Shown: positions 30,194 through 38,500 of the stretch, piece by piece
Layout of the letters: each line of letters begins with the position of its first letter
Numbering within the stretch: the stretch's first letter is position 1
From: a virus
DNA length: 43,602 nucleotides
Reading direction: 5' to 3' (one strand)
Virus record (IMG/VR): IMGVR_UViG_3300025645_000141
Location: 1-43,602 of that record
Translations under genes and position numbers: made by a program
The notes under the pieces: model-generated
Told to the model about the DNA's origin: nothing
Database searches by the model: none
The model's input: the letters and a program-made list of their open reading frames with translations, nothing else

Positions 30194-30496
30194 TTAGTTT
30201 AATAAATAAACAATAATACTACCAACAATAAGAAGTGATACAGATATGATTAAAAAACCTCTTTCAAGCGCTCTAAAGTCAACCTGCTTACTTAACGCTT
30301 TATATGATTTAGCCCAGACTACAGCGGGGATTACAGAAGACATTGCGCCTGCTATAAAAGTACCTGCATTATTAAATTCGCCATCTAGTGCTAACCAGAG
30401 CGCTAACCCTTCTAAAAAGAATACAGACAAAGCAATTAATGTTGCTATTGCAATAATTTTAAAGAAAGTTTTTAAGTTAGAAACAAAATTTGTCAT
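30194..30496 (-). CDS. Membrane protein with three TM segments
   Basis: 100 residues, three predicted spans (about 12-37, 42-63, 80-99) with a short basic loop (KSYKALSKQ) between the second and third. The size and topology would suit a holin or antiholin, but it lies apart from the lysozyme gene and the assignment is open. There is no strong ribosome binding site. The mRNA leader begins with the type II hammerhead, whose cut would leave about 62 bases before the ATG. Confidence 0.72.
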   Translation of the reverse strand: MTNFVSNLKTFFKIIAIATLIALSVFFLEGLALWLALDGEFNNAGTFIAGAMSSVIPAVVWAKSYKALSKQVDFRALERGFLIISVSLLIVGSIIVYLLN

Positions 30497-30526
30497 TTTA
30501 ATATACCATATTTAGTTTAAGAATCT

Positions 30527-30581
30527 GTCTCATCAGCACATGTAGATTAGTTCATGTGGACGCCCAAAAGAGCGTTTCGAC
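30527..30581 (-). ncRNA. Hammerhead ribozyme, type II
   Basis: On the minus strand the circularly permuted order of a type II hammerhead is complete. Stem II 3' strand GUC is at 30581-30579. Core GAAA is at 30578-30575. Stem III is CGCUC (30574-30570) with GGGCG (30565-30561), loop UUUU. UC at 30560-30559 sets the cleavage point before 30558. Stem I is CACAUG (30558-30553) with CAUGUG (30542-30537), closed by a 10-base loop. Core CUGAUGA is at 30536-30530, and stem II 5' strand GAC at 30529-30527. The open stem II has only 3 bp. The ribozyme starts immediately after the stop codon of the 98-aa gene. Confidence 0.88.
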
Positions 30582-30878
30582 TTATGCTACAATTGTAACT
30601 TCTTCAATCATGTTGCCTAACTCAAGATTCATTTGAGACGTAGGGACAACATACTCAATGTGATTAAGCTCAGTAGTCTCGCCTAAAGCTACGCCACGAT
30701 AAGTATTAAGGTCACGGTCTAAAACAAGTTTAACAACAACACGACCGTCTAACTGATAACCCTTTGCAACCTCTAAGCTGTCTGCCCAGTAAGAAACACG
30801 AAGGTTAGTATTAACTTTATCAGTGGCAATTAAATTGTCAGCTTCTAATTTACTCATAGCGCGATAATAAATATACAT
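30582..30878 (-). CDS. Hypothetical protein
   Basis: 98 residues. MYIYYRAMSKLEADNLI, then SYWADSLEVAKGYQLDGRVVVKLVLD and LNHIEYVVPTSQM, recalls the layout of small ADP-ribosyltransferase-like folds (RxxS, then a strand-rich core), but I cannot confirm this. AAAGGAG precedes the ATG. Its stop codon abuts the type II hammerhead, so its mRNA would be trimmed about 23 bases after the stop. Confidence 0.75.
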   Translation of the reverse strand: MYIYYRAMSKLEADNLIATDKVNTNLRVSYWADSLEVAKGYQLDGRVVVKLVLDRDLNTYRGVALGETTELNHIEYVVPTSQMNLELGNMIEEVTIVA

Positions 30879-30996
30879 TTTGTTTCTCCTTTAACAGATA
30901 GATTTGATTAGTATGACTTTTAATTCTTCCATATTAGATACATCATTTTTCTCACTTTTTGGGCTATTTTTTGATCATTTTTAACTCTTTTTCGAT

Positions 30997-31029
30997 AAAA
31001 AAACCCCTCCAGATTTCTCTGAAAGGGTT
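30997..31029 (-). terminator. Intrinsic terminator after lysis genes
   Basis: Minus-strand 12-bp stem AACCCTTTCAGA / TCTGGAGGGGTT with a GAAA tetraloop, followed by T7. It directly follows the holin gene and closes the lysis cassette. Confidence 0.92.
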
Positions 31030-31033
31030 AAAT

Positions 31034-31411
31034 TTATTTTCGCATGTTCATTAATTTACCAGCTCCACGAATACCAAAGCTAGATGATATAGCAATAAAT
31101 AATAAGTACTGATACCATTCGGGTAAGGTTTCTAATGCAGCAAAACCAGTAGCTACACGGGCAATGACGGTTACATCATTAACAGCAATAGCATAGCCTA
31201 CCATAAATATTGGTATAGCTAAAATAACAGTCCAAAATTCGTCTTTCCAAGAATCCTTAGATGCATCAGCCATCTTGGATTCCCAGTCAGCATCATTCTT
31301 TATGCCAGACAGTTTACGCTCGTGTGTAGCTTGTTTTTCTTCTGCCTTGTTGTTCATATAGGTCTTAGCTAAGCCGACAACAGGCCCAAGTAAACTAGTA
31401 AAAAGATTCAT
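31034..31411 (-). CDS. Probable holin (3TM-type)
   Basis: 125 residues. A basic/acidic amphipathic N-terminal half (LAKTYMNNKAEEKQATHERK) is followed by KDEFWTVILAIPIFMVGYAIAV (TM, about 55-77) and YQYLLFIAISSSFGIRGAGK (TM, about 102-118). This layout is that of marine-phage and gene-transfer-agent holins, and the gene sits 2 bases after the lysozyme gene. It should make membrane lesions that release the lysozyme. GGAG lies 7 bases before the ATG. Confidence 0.72.
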   Translation of the reverse strand: MNLFTSLLGPVVGLAKTYMNNKAEEKQATHERKLSGIKNDADWESKMADASKDSWKDEFWTVILAIPIFMVGYAIAVNDVTVIARVATGFAALETLPEWYQYLLFIAISSSFGIRGAGKLMNMRK

Positions 31412-31413
31412 AA

Positions 31414-31893
31414 TTAATCTCCATAATAAGACAACAAAGTGCCCGTTTGAAGCATCCTTGATTGACGATTAGTTCGGTTAGGGGTTTGTTGAGCAAGAAG
31501 AGAATCTAACATTTCTTCTCCTGCTTTTTCAAAATTTCCATCAGTACAATATCCTAACATTCTTTTAAAATTGTTAAGACCGCTAACGCCTATCTGATAG
31601 CCCATTGAAATCAATACTGCCTTTTGAACATCATTACAATTTTCATATGCAGACAAAATACGAGGAAAGTTTTTAAAGCTTTCTTCAACTTCAATAGAAT
31701 GATGCTTTGACCATAACTCTGCTACATCTCTAGGCATTTTAGGAAAGCCTTTAAAGTCTTCAAGTGATTGATCTTTGTATCCTATTTTCAATCCTACTCC
31801 TACAGTAGGGTACTTCAAAGTACAATAGTAAACACCGCTAGAATATCCTTCTTCTGCTACAATTATTTTAGTAACTAAATCTAATTTATTCAT
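31414..31893 (-). CDS. Endolysin, GH24 lysozyme
   Basis: 159 residues from the second of two adjacent ATGs, which has the better spacing to AAAGGA. Catalytic triad spacing E15-x8-C24-x5-T30 (in EEGYSSGVYYC and YPTVGVG) equals T4 lysozyme Glu11/Asp20/Thr26, except that Cys replaces Asp, as in phage P1 Lyz. It cleaves peptidoglycan. There is no signal or SAR segment, so it needs the adjacent holin for release. Confidence 0.9.
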   Translation of the reverse strand: MNKLDLVTKIIVAEEGYSSGVYYCTLKYPTVGVGLKIGYKDQSLEDFKGFPKMPRDVAELWSKHHSIEVEESFKNFPRILSAYENCNDVQKAVLISMGYQIGVSGLNNFKRMLGYCTDGNFEKAGEEMLDSLLAQQTPNRTNRQSRMLQTGTLLSYYGD

Positions 31894-31913
31894 CATTTTC
31901 CTTTATATTATTT

Positions 31914-32336
31914 TTAAAGCAAAAGTATTAATACATATATAAAAACAGGAATAATAACCAAAGCTGCTGCTATGGCTATAGTAAAATTCATAATCATTTT
32001 AATCATATTTCTTCTTTTTAATATAGCTATTCTTTCTGCTTTTAATCTATCTTGTTTACACTGAGCTTGATAAGACAGCCAATCGCCCCACATATCCGGA
32101 CGACCGGCGTATATCATATAGTCTTTAAGCCATTCTTCTTGAGCTTTAATTTTCTCAAGTGCCATAAAAGCTTCCAGATCACTTTTGCCCTTAGATGATA
32201 CTCTTTTAGATATTGAGCTTTTGTTATTAAAATAAGATTGAGCTGCAGCAGAACAATCGTAAAGTTCTTTGCCGTTACTAAGAGCTGATTTAATAACTTG
32301 AAATGCAGCATTAGCCGCAGCAATTTCTGCTAACAT
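31914..32336 (-). CDS. Phage protein with C-terminal TM, spanin-like
   Basis: 140 residues. The helical N-terminus MLAEIAAANAAFQVIKSALS and the central LEAFMALEKIKAQEEWLKDYMIYAGRPDMWGDW are typical of a family found beside lysis genes in marine and T4-like phages. Residues 113-140 form a membrane segment. The charged helical body plus one membrane anchor would fit a spanin-type or lysis-regulating function, but this is inference. Confidence 0.75.
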   Translation of the reverse strand: MLAEIAAANAAFQVIKSALSNGKELYDCSAAAQSYFNNKSSISKRVSSKGKSDLEAFMALEKIKAQEEWLKDYMIYAGRPDMWGDWLSYQAQCKQDRLKAERIAILKRRNMIKMIMNFTIAIAAALVIIPVFIYVLILLL

Positions 32337-32349
32337 TAGTTATATACCT

Positions 32350-32553
32350 CTAGTTATACACTTTTACCTTAGTGGGGTCTACGTACTTGGGTACGCAATA
32401 AGCATGAACCGGAGTGTAATATCTACGTTTAGTACCTTGAATAGTCAACTCTTCAGCAAACCATCTGCATCGATTTAAATCTTTCCAGTAACTAGTGGCA
32501 TCTGCATCGATAGTACCATTTACTAGCACTATCAATGCAAATACTAGTTTCAT
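32350..32553 (-). CDS. Small exported protein
   Basis: 67 residues: hydrophobic N-terminus MKLVFALIVLVNGT (signal or anchor), then DADATSYWKDLNRCRWFAEEL and YCVPKYV, a pattern I recall from uncharacterised cyanophage proteins. Two cysteines may form a disulfide in the periplasm. Its start overlaps the previous stop (ATGA). It lies in the lysis cassette. Confidence 0.75.
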   Translation of the reverse strand: MKLVFALIVLVNGTIDADATSYWKDLNRCRWFAEELTIQGTKRRYYTPVHAYCVPKYVDPTKVKVYN

Positions 32554-32768
32554 TCTACAATTTCTTCTTCTTTCTCAAGATCAGCAACTAACATACTAAT
32601 GAATGCTTCTTTGCCAACTGATAGTTGATCAAGGTTAAATTGAGTTGATTGTATCTTACGATCCAAATCAGAGCAATGACTTACCATGGCTTGCTGTTTT
32701 TGAGTCATGTCTTCAAAAATATATTCTACGTCATTGATTACGATAGGGTTGGTTTTTTTCTCGCCCAT
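32550..32768 (-). CDS. Small coiled-coil phage protein (DUF6447-like)
   Basis: 72 residues. PIVINDVEYIFEDMTQKQQAMVSH, then a helix DLDRKIQSTQFNLDQL and an acidic end. This short beta hairpin plus coiled coil resembles small phage proteins of the DUF6447 type. Function unknown. First gene of the lysis transcription unit, after promoter-like repeat 4. GGAG lies before the ATG. Confidence 0.75.
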   Translation of the reverse strand: MGEKKTNPIVINDVEYIFEDMTQKQQAMVSHCSDLDRKIQSTQFNLDQLSVGKEAFISMLVADLEKEEEIVE

Positions 32769-32837
32769 GTTAATTCTCCAGTTAATTAAATTATTAGTTT
32801 ATGACTTTCTAAGTCTTTAGTTTTAAGTTATTATATT

Positions 32838-32865
32838 AAAAAAAGACAATAATATCATCATTGCC
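32838..32865 (-). terminator. Terminator-like hairpin abutting promoter repeat
   Basis: Minus-strand 9-bp stem GGCAATGAT / ATTATTGTC (with G-U pairs), 3-base loop, then TTTTTTT. It begins only about 6 bases downstream of the predicted start in promoter-like repeat 4, so it may be the end of the virion-gene transcript and not part of a new one. Confidence 0.75.
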
Positions 32866-32888
32866 TTCTTCTTTATAAGGCGGTAATT
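32866..32888 (-). promoter_or_regulatory. Phage RNAP promoter-like repeat, copy 4
   Basis: A perfect 20-base core copy (TACCGCCTTATAAAGAAGAA), preceded by AAT. It lies 32 bases after the glycosyltransferase stop and leads into the lysis genes and, further on, the RNA polymerase gene. The predicted start is G at 32871. Confidence 0.72.
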
Positions 32889-32920
32889 TAAATCAATATT
32901 AAATTACCAATTAAGTATTT

Positions 32921-33925
32921 CTAGTACTTTACTGCTTTATGCGGATAATTGACTAAACCATCAGTATCGGGTATGTAGTCAGAAGGGAATTCTAATAGGT
33001 CTATATATAAAGGTTTTTCTATAATGGCCTTACTTTCAGAAACAATTCTAGCATATTCTTCATTAAGTGCTTCCATCCAGTCGATAGTGCCCCAGTCTTT
33101 ATCTCTTCTGTTAGCGTAGCATACTATGCCATCTAGTCGTTGATCATAAACATAAGTAGGATAAATTTCATGCAGATGTCTTAAATCAATAGTACCTTGA
33201 CTCCAAGCATACTTTAAATTATTATACTGCATAGTATCTTCACCTACTATTAAATTTGGATCGAACGCAAACTCTATAGCAGCTGCTTTTTTCGAATAAA
33301 ATGTTAACCTTAAATGATGCTCCCAGTTATTAATGTACTTATAAGCAAATGAATATAATTTAGTATGAGCTTCATTTAGTCTTTTTGAGTATTCATCAAA
33401 AACCGGAATGTACTCCCCTGCTAATGTAGCTTGCCACCATTCATAAGAGTGCATAAATGATCTATAAGCATATCCGGGAATATATTTAGGGTTTGTTTCA
33501 TTTGGAGCATTTTGATAGAAAGTGTCAGCATTAATACCCATCTGATATTCTAAAGCAATCGCATCCGGTGGTGAATTACTTTGTGCAATTTTATCATATA
33601 GCCATATACCATGGGGGGTAATAAAATCGTCGCCATCTACCAGTACCATATAGTCGTTATCTGACTCACGAAAAAGTTTCATTACTGAGTTCTTTCCCGT
33701 TGACGGCGTACCATCACTTTCAGTAACGTAATACTCAACTCCTTTAGAGATACACCAAGCCTCAGCGTCCATTAGATATTGAGCGTTTTTATCGCCGTCA
33801 TTACCCTCAGCGTCTACCCAAGAGTTCAAGACAATAACCAAGTCTTCTTTTGGTATGTAATCTAAGTGCCTTTTAGTGCCATGCATGTTTCTACAACAAA
33901 GCACGTAATATTTTAATTTTGCCAT
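32921..33925 (-). CDS. Glycosyltransferase family 2-like protein
   Basis: 334 residues. A GT-A fold is indicated by an N-terminal strand (YYVLCCRNM), the donor-binding region and YMVLVDGDDFI, whose DGDD is the metal-binding DxD site. The ATG at 33925 is used (AGGG upstream, just after the previous stop), not a TTG ten codons earlier. It lies next to tail-fibre genes, so it could modify virion proteins or the host surface; the target is unknown. Confidence 0.85.
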   Translation of the reverse strand: MAKLKYYVLCCRNMHGTKRHLDYIPKEDLVIVLNSWVDAEGNDGDKNAQYLMDAEAWCISKGVEYYVTESDGTPSTGKNSVMKLFRESDNDYMVLVDGDDFITPHGIWLYDKIAQSNSPPDAIALEYQMGINADTFYQNAPNETNPKYIPGYAYRSFMHSYEWWQATLAGEYIPVFDEYSKRLNEAHTKLYSFAYKYINNWEHHLRLTFYSKKAAAIEFAFDPNLIVGEDTMQYNNLKYAWSQGTIDLRHLHEIYPTYVYDQRLDGIVCYANRRDKDWGTIDWMEALNEEYARIVSESKAIIEKPLYIDLLEFPSDYIPDTDGLVNYPHKAVKY

Positions 33926-33930
33926 ATCAA

Positions 33931-34464
33931 TCACCCTAAAGGTGCTATTGGCCAAACAACACTGTTTGGGTAGCCTTCTTGATCAGTTATATCACGTAGT
34001 GCTTGCCTGTACTCTATTAAAGCACCTGGCATAGTTCTATCACTAAGCGCATTTACATCTGTGGCGTTAAGAAGCTCTTCTCTTTTGAGTAAAATCTGCA
34101 CAACCTTCTCAGCCTCATCTAGCTCAACCACAGTTAAGACTCTAGTTCTCGACTCTTCGGTTTCAACCCAAGATTCTTCTAGCTTTTCAAAAGATGGGTT
34201 GTAGACAGGTATATCGCCCATAACAAGATTTCGTAAACTCCCAGTCCAGCTTAATGGGGTGAAGGCTACGGATTCAACATCCCTGTTATAAAACGCGTAC
34301 GCCTCAGTCTGTGCATGCTCAACAAGGGCGGTTATAATTTCATCGTTTATTTCGTCCTTGTAGTATCTACGAGTAACGTAATCAGTACGCCCTTCCTCCA
34401 TAAACTTAATAACAACCATTTCTTCAGTTGTATCAATGTGTAGTATTTCGTAGTTTGTATACAT
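33931..34464 (-). CDS. Tail fibre assembly-like protein
   Basis: 177 residues. The C-terminal YRQALRDITDQEGYPNSVVW is the signature of many phage tail fibre assembly or tail chaperone proteins (RQALRD ... P ... W). The N-terminal part is an acidic mixed fold. Its place downstream of the fibre genes supports a role in fibre folding or attachment. AGGA lies before the ATG. Confidence 0.75.
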   Translation of the reverse strand: MYTNYEILHIDTTEEMVVIKFMEEGRTDYVTRRYYKDEINDEIITALVEHAQTEAYAFYNRDVESVAFTPLSWTGSLRNLVMGDIPVYNPSFEKLEESWVETEESRTRVLTVVELDEAEKVVQILLKREELLNATDVNALSDRTMPGALIEYRQALRDITDQEGYPNSVVWPIAPLG

Positions 34465-34479
34465 ATTTTTTCCTATCGT

Positions 34480-35190
34480 TTAGTAGATTATCTTAAAAGA
34501 GATGTAGCCGTTGTTAGACGCTCCACGCAGTGCAAGGTACGCCTTACTGGCTTCGTCTGCGCCGCTGCTAGAAGATGTAGTCCACCGGAATGCGTAAGTA
34601 GCTGTACCTCCGCTGTCATACGTGTTCCCGATAATCCCGTAAGTTGCGCTTGACCTGCTAAAAGTCATTTCATAGTTAGTCGCTGCACTTTGCCCAGCGG
34701 GAGTTGGGTCGCCATACCTCCAGTATTTATTGTTAGCCCTGATTTTTAAGGTTGTGAACCCTCCGGTTGTAGATGTGTTGCCGGAGCCCTTCTTGGTTAA
34801 GGCGATATACCGCACAATGGCGCTAGAGTAGGTTTGATCTGCTGCATATAGCCCTACTATTCTTTGCCCTGTAGACATGTACAATGTTTTACTAGTAGAC
34901 CCAAAAGCGTTTCTGTTCTCGGCTGTTTCACTCCCTGTTAGGAACCCTGAGCCTTTCGCTTCTGCCCAACCAGCTCGACCGAACCCCGAGCTGTAACCAT
35001 CTGAAGATTGATTACATGTAAGTTCGGCTGTTCTATTGTCAGAAGAATAAAAGTTACTAAACGCTATAGTCCCAGATCTCGGCACTGGCAAGTATGGGTC
35101 ACAGCCGTAGTACGAGCTAAGGTTATACCCTAGCCCGAACTCGGCATTAAACGCAGCAAAAGCAAGTGATCCTGATGAGGATATAGCCAT
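34480..35190 (-). CDS. Virion (tail) protein
   Basis: 236 residues, rich in Ser, Gly, Tyr and Thr and nearly free of charge. It begins MAISSSGSLAFAAFNAEFG and contains RSGTIAFSNFYS, a motif that recurs in phage virion proteins near tail fibres. The rest is beta-rich and ends in NNGYISFKII. Probably a fibre tip or decoration protein. The start overlaps the previous stop (TAATG). Confidence 0.75.
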   Translation of the reverse strand: MAISSSGSLAFAAFNAEFGLGYNLSSYYGCDPYLPVPRSGTIAFSNFYSSDNRTAELTCNQSSDGYSSGFGRAGWAEAKGSGFLTGSETAENRNAFGSTSKTLYMSTGQRIVGLYAADQTYSSAIVRYIALTKKGSGNTSTTGGFTTLKIRANNKYWRYGDPTPAGQSAATNYEMTFSRSSATYGIIGNTYDSGGTATYAFRWTTSSSSGADEASKAYLALRGASNNGYISFKIIY

Positions 35191-35561
35191 TACTCAGGAG
35201 CTCCCTCTTCGACCACAGGCGCCCAAGGCATAGCCGATTCAACAATCGGAGTTACCTTCTCGTCAATCTGCTTTTGGATTTGACCATTCACATGTTCTTC
35301 GTATCCTTCAATGACAAGAGCCTGAATCCAACCAAGTACGATTTCTTCGGTCAGCGTATCAAACTGCTTGAAATTTTCCTCAGTCAAGTTAGCAGCAGAG
35401 AATGGAGTAGCGCCAGAGAATGTTCCCTCGTTTCCGTTCTCGTCTGTGCCGATCTTTTTCCAGTAGGTCTGGCACACTGCATTGGGTAATACAACGCCAT
35501 CGCCAAGGGTTTCGTTTTTAGTTTTAAGGGAAGTGATTTCCCAAGTGTACGTTATTGCCAT
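35190..35561 (-). CDS. Conserved tail-region protein
   Basis: 123 residues. TYTWEITSLKTKNE, then NAVCQTYWKKIGTDENGNEGTF and LTEEIVLGWIQALVIEGYEEHVNGQI, is a pattern known to me from cyanophage and other marine-phage proteins beside fibre genes. Function unknown; possibly a fibre adaptor. AAGGAG lies 7 bases before the ATG, one base after the fibre stop. Confidence 0.78.
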   Translation of the reverse strand: MAITYTWEITSLKTKNETLGDGVVLPNAVCQTYWKKIGTDENGNEGTFSGATPFSAANLTEENFKQFDTLTEEIVLGWIQALVIEGYEEHVNGQIQKQIDEKVTPIVESAMPWAPVVEEGAPE

Positions 35562-35562
35562 T

Positions 35563-38500
35563 TTAATGCTCCTTCTGAGCTAGTTGTGTTTTAAGGTTAT
35601 CAACCTCGGTTTTTAATTCTTTGATTGCTTCTACTAACAAACCAATTGTTGCGTTGTAATCAACTCGCTTAATCACATCGTCATCAACTGCTTCTGGCAG
35701 TACTTTTTCAATGTCTTGTGCTATTAAACCAGCGTATCGTTTAGTTTTATCGCTTAAATCTATGCGGTTAAAAGTTACACCATTAAGCTGTTGAACTTTG
35801 TTCAAGGCGTTGGTTATCGGCTCAATGTTTTCTTTAACTCTGCGATCAGAATATGCTGTGATATTACCACCAGCTATAATTGACCCCGCAACATTAACAC
35901 TTGTTCCTGTGGAGTTAGGGTCTAAATAATAAGCAGTGTTATCTGCGTCGTAGAAGATTGAACTAGTGCGACCAATTTGAACATTAGACTGAGTTGATGA
36001 TACGGCAAGAAAACTGGTTACGAGATTAACATCCCAGCCATCATCCCAGTTGGCTACAGTTGAAGCACTGTGACCCGCAAAAAACTCCGTCACTGCTACT
36101 TTCAAATAACTCCAAGAGTCGCTCGGCTCACCTATATAGATACAGCATTTTGTGCCGTCATGCCCAAAACGAATGTTAAAGTTACGGTGGATGCGAGGTG
36201 AGCCAAGAATATAAGCAAAGGTGTTTATCCAAGTCGCGCCGGAGTAGTTATACCCCCCACAATGGACATCAAACGACTCGTTATTCGCGTAATCATATAC
36301 TTTGATGACCATCGACATCATCGTGTTTGTCCAAGACTGAGGCAAGGTCACCTTAATCGCGCCAACTTCTGTGCCATTGCCGTTTCTTGCCGCGCCGTTG
36401 GGAGCGAATATCTTAACAGTGCTGTTTTGCTCCTGACCGAAAGCGTTGGCGTTTACAACATTAAGCCTTGAGGTAGTGCTGGGGTCTGAGTAAAAACCAG
36501 TGTTATCGGAGTCGTAGAAGACCGGAGCGCGGAAAGACCCAATTGATTGCGTGTAGTTACTCTTATGCACTTGTAAAACAGCGCCTAGCGTTCCTACGCC
36601 GTAATGCGGGTTCGCCTGATTATCGTACCAACCAAAGTCGAGGGTTGACGCATTATTGTTACCTGTACCAATTCCGAAACGCCTGAACCCTGAATCAGTC
36701 TCACTCACAAAACTCAAAGTAGGACCGTGGTTAGGGTTACCGTTACCACCAGTCATAGTGGAGTCGATTACCATCGACGGGTATTGCCCGCCCCTGAGCT
36801 GGAACTGAGGTCTGTTAGCGTCATCAGTATCGCTTCGGAAGCCAGTACTTCCCACTACCATCTTATCTACTACTGTTACCTTGTCGAAAGTAGCGTGACC
36901 CGTGTTGCTGACAGACGCGACGTTGCCCGTTCCCGCTCTAAATATCCAACCTCGGTTAGCCTGCGTGTCCATAGTAAAGTAGGTAGCCCAATTACCCGTG
37001 ACGACGTTATGCGTTCCAGATCCCGCAGTGCCAGTAAACATAATTCCAAACGTAGGGTCTACTGATGCCGTGCCACCGCCACCGCCGTATAGCGATATGC
37101 CTCTTTTCGTACTGGATGAAGTATTATTAATACCAATACCTACCGCGCTGACCCGTAGCAAATTACTGTCGCTAGCAGGGTCTACATAATAGTCAGTGTC
37201 GCTGGAGTCGTAGAAGATGGGGGCGCGATAGGAGCCTGTTGCAGTGACGTTACTCGACCTATCAATCAATAGAGCGGTTGTTCCCCAGCCACTGTTTCTA
37301 TGCCCGTGATCCATCTTGATTCGGAAGTTGTCATCTGTTAAGCCGTATCCAACACTCCATGTATTGCTATTAAATGCAGAAGAAAACAGGATTGAGGGGC
37401 GATCAGTTCCAACAGCATTAGCAACTCTAAACTCCGAAACAATGCCCCAAGAATTATTGCCATGCGCGTTTTGGAACAGACTTCCAACGGCATTGCCGCC
37501 CTCTGTTTTTGTAACGGTTAGAGTTGGACTTGCAGAGCCATTATTGTCAAGAATAGATGACCCATGAGGATTTACATAGAAATTAGTATTATCTGAATCA
37601 TAAAAGATCGGGGCGCGATAGGAGCCAGTATGCAGAGAGTATCCGCTATACTTTGATTCCTGCTCCGTTCCTCCGTGGAAGTTTGCAAGCCTGTCTGGAT
37701 AGCTCACAAAACTATGTCTAGGCGCACCAGATGTAGACCCAGCAGCAGCACCAAACGCAATCGTTGATACGCCTTGTGACGTATCATAAAGTCGAATGTT
37801 CTCGTTCCAGCTTCCTGTGCTTGCGCCGTTATTTATCCAGATAGATGGATTAGAGATAGTGCCAATATTAGCGAGGTTGCGGCTTGAGTCTATTACTGTG
37901 GTGCTGCCAACTTGAAAAGCTCCTGCGGCGGTAAAGCCGAACGTATCTGAGCTAGAGCCATTAGTCCTAATATAAACGCCTCTACCTGTTGCAGCGGCAA
38001 GAAATAACCCGTCACCGTTGTCATCTCTACCAAACACTCGGTTGTAACCATTGGTTATGCCGCCAAAGCCAATAACCCCGTAGCCCCCGTATGTTCCATC
38101 TTCACCTACTTGAGTTCCTGTCTTGGCAAATATTTGACGGCTTGAGTCTATTACTGTGGTGCCGCCAAGCTGCAAAGCTCCGGTGTTTATGTTGACATCG
38201 CCAACATTTGTTATCCTCATACGCTCTGGCGAGCTATTATTAGAGGAGGTGTGAAACCTCAAGTCAGCCTGATTAGCGTAACCTCCGCCACTTTCTATCC
38301 TTGCGTGATTTATATATTGCCCAGTTGTGGTATCCCCAAACGTTAGCTGACCATAAACCATATCAACGGCATTATTGGCGTGCTGCTTAACTAGGTGGAT
38401 ATCATGCCCACCACTTAACACAACATCTCCTCCGAAGTTAGATACACCAGCAGGGTCTACATAATAAACAGTGTTATTAGAATCACGGAAAAGTGGTGCG

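Noticed and set aside
30900-30945. 13-codon ORF (MEELKVILIKSIC) before the 98-aa gene
   Set aside because: Too short and without a ribosome binding site; possible leader peptide but not supported.
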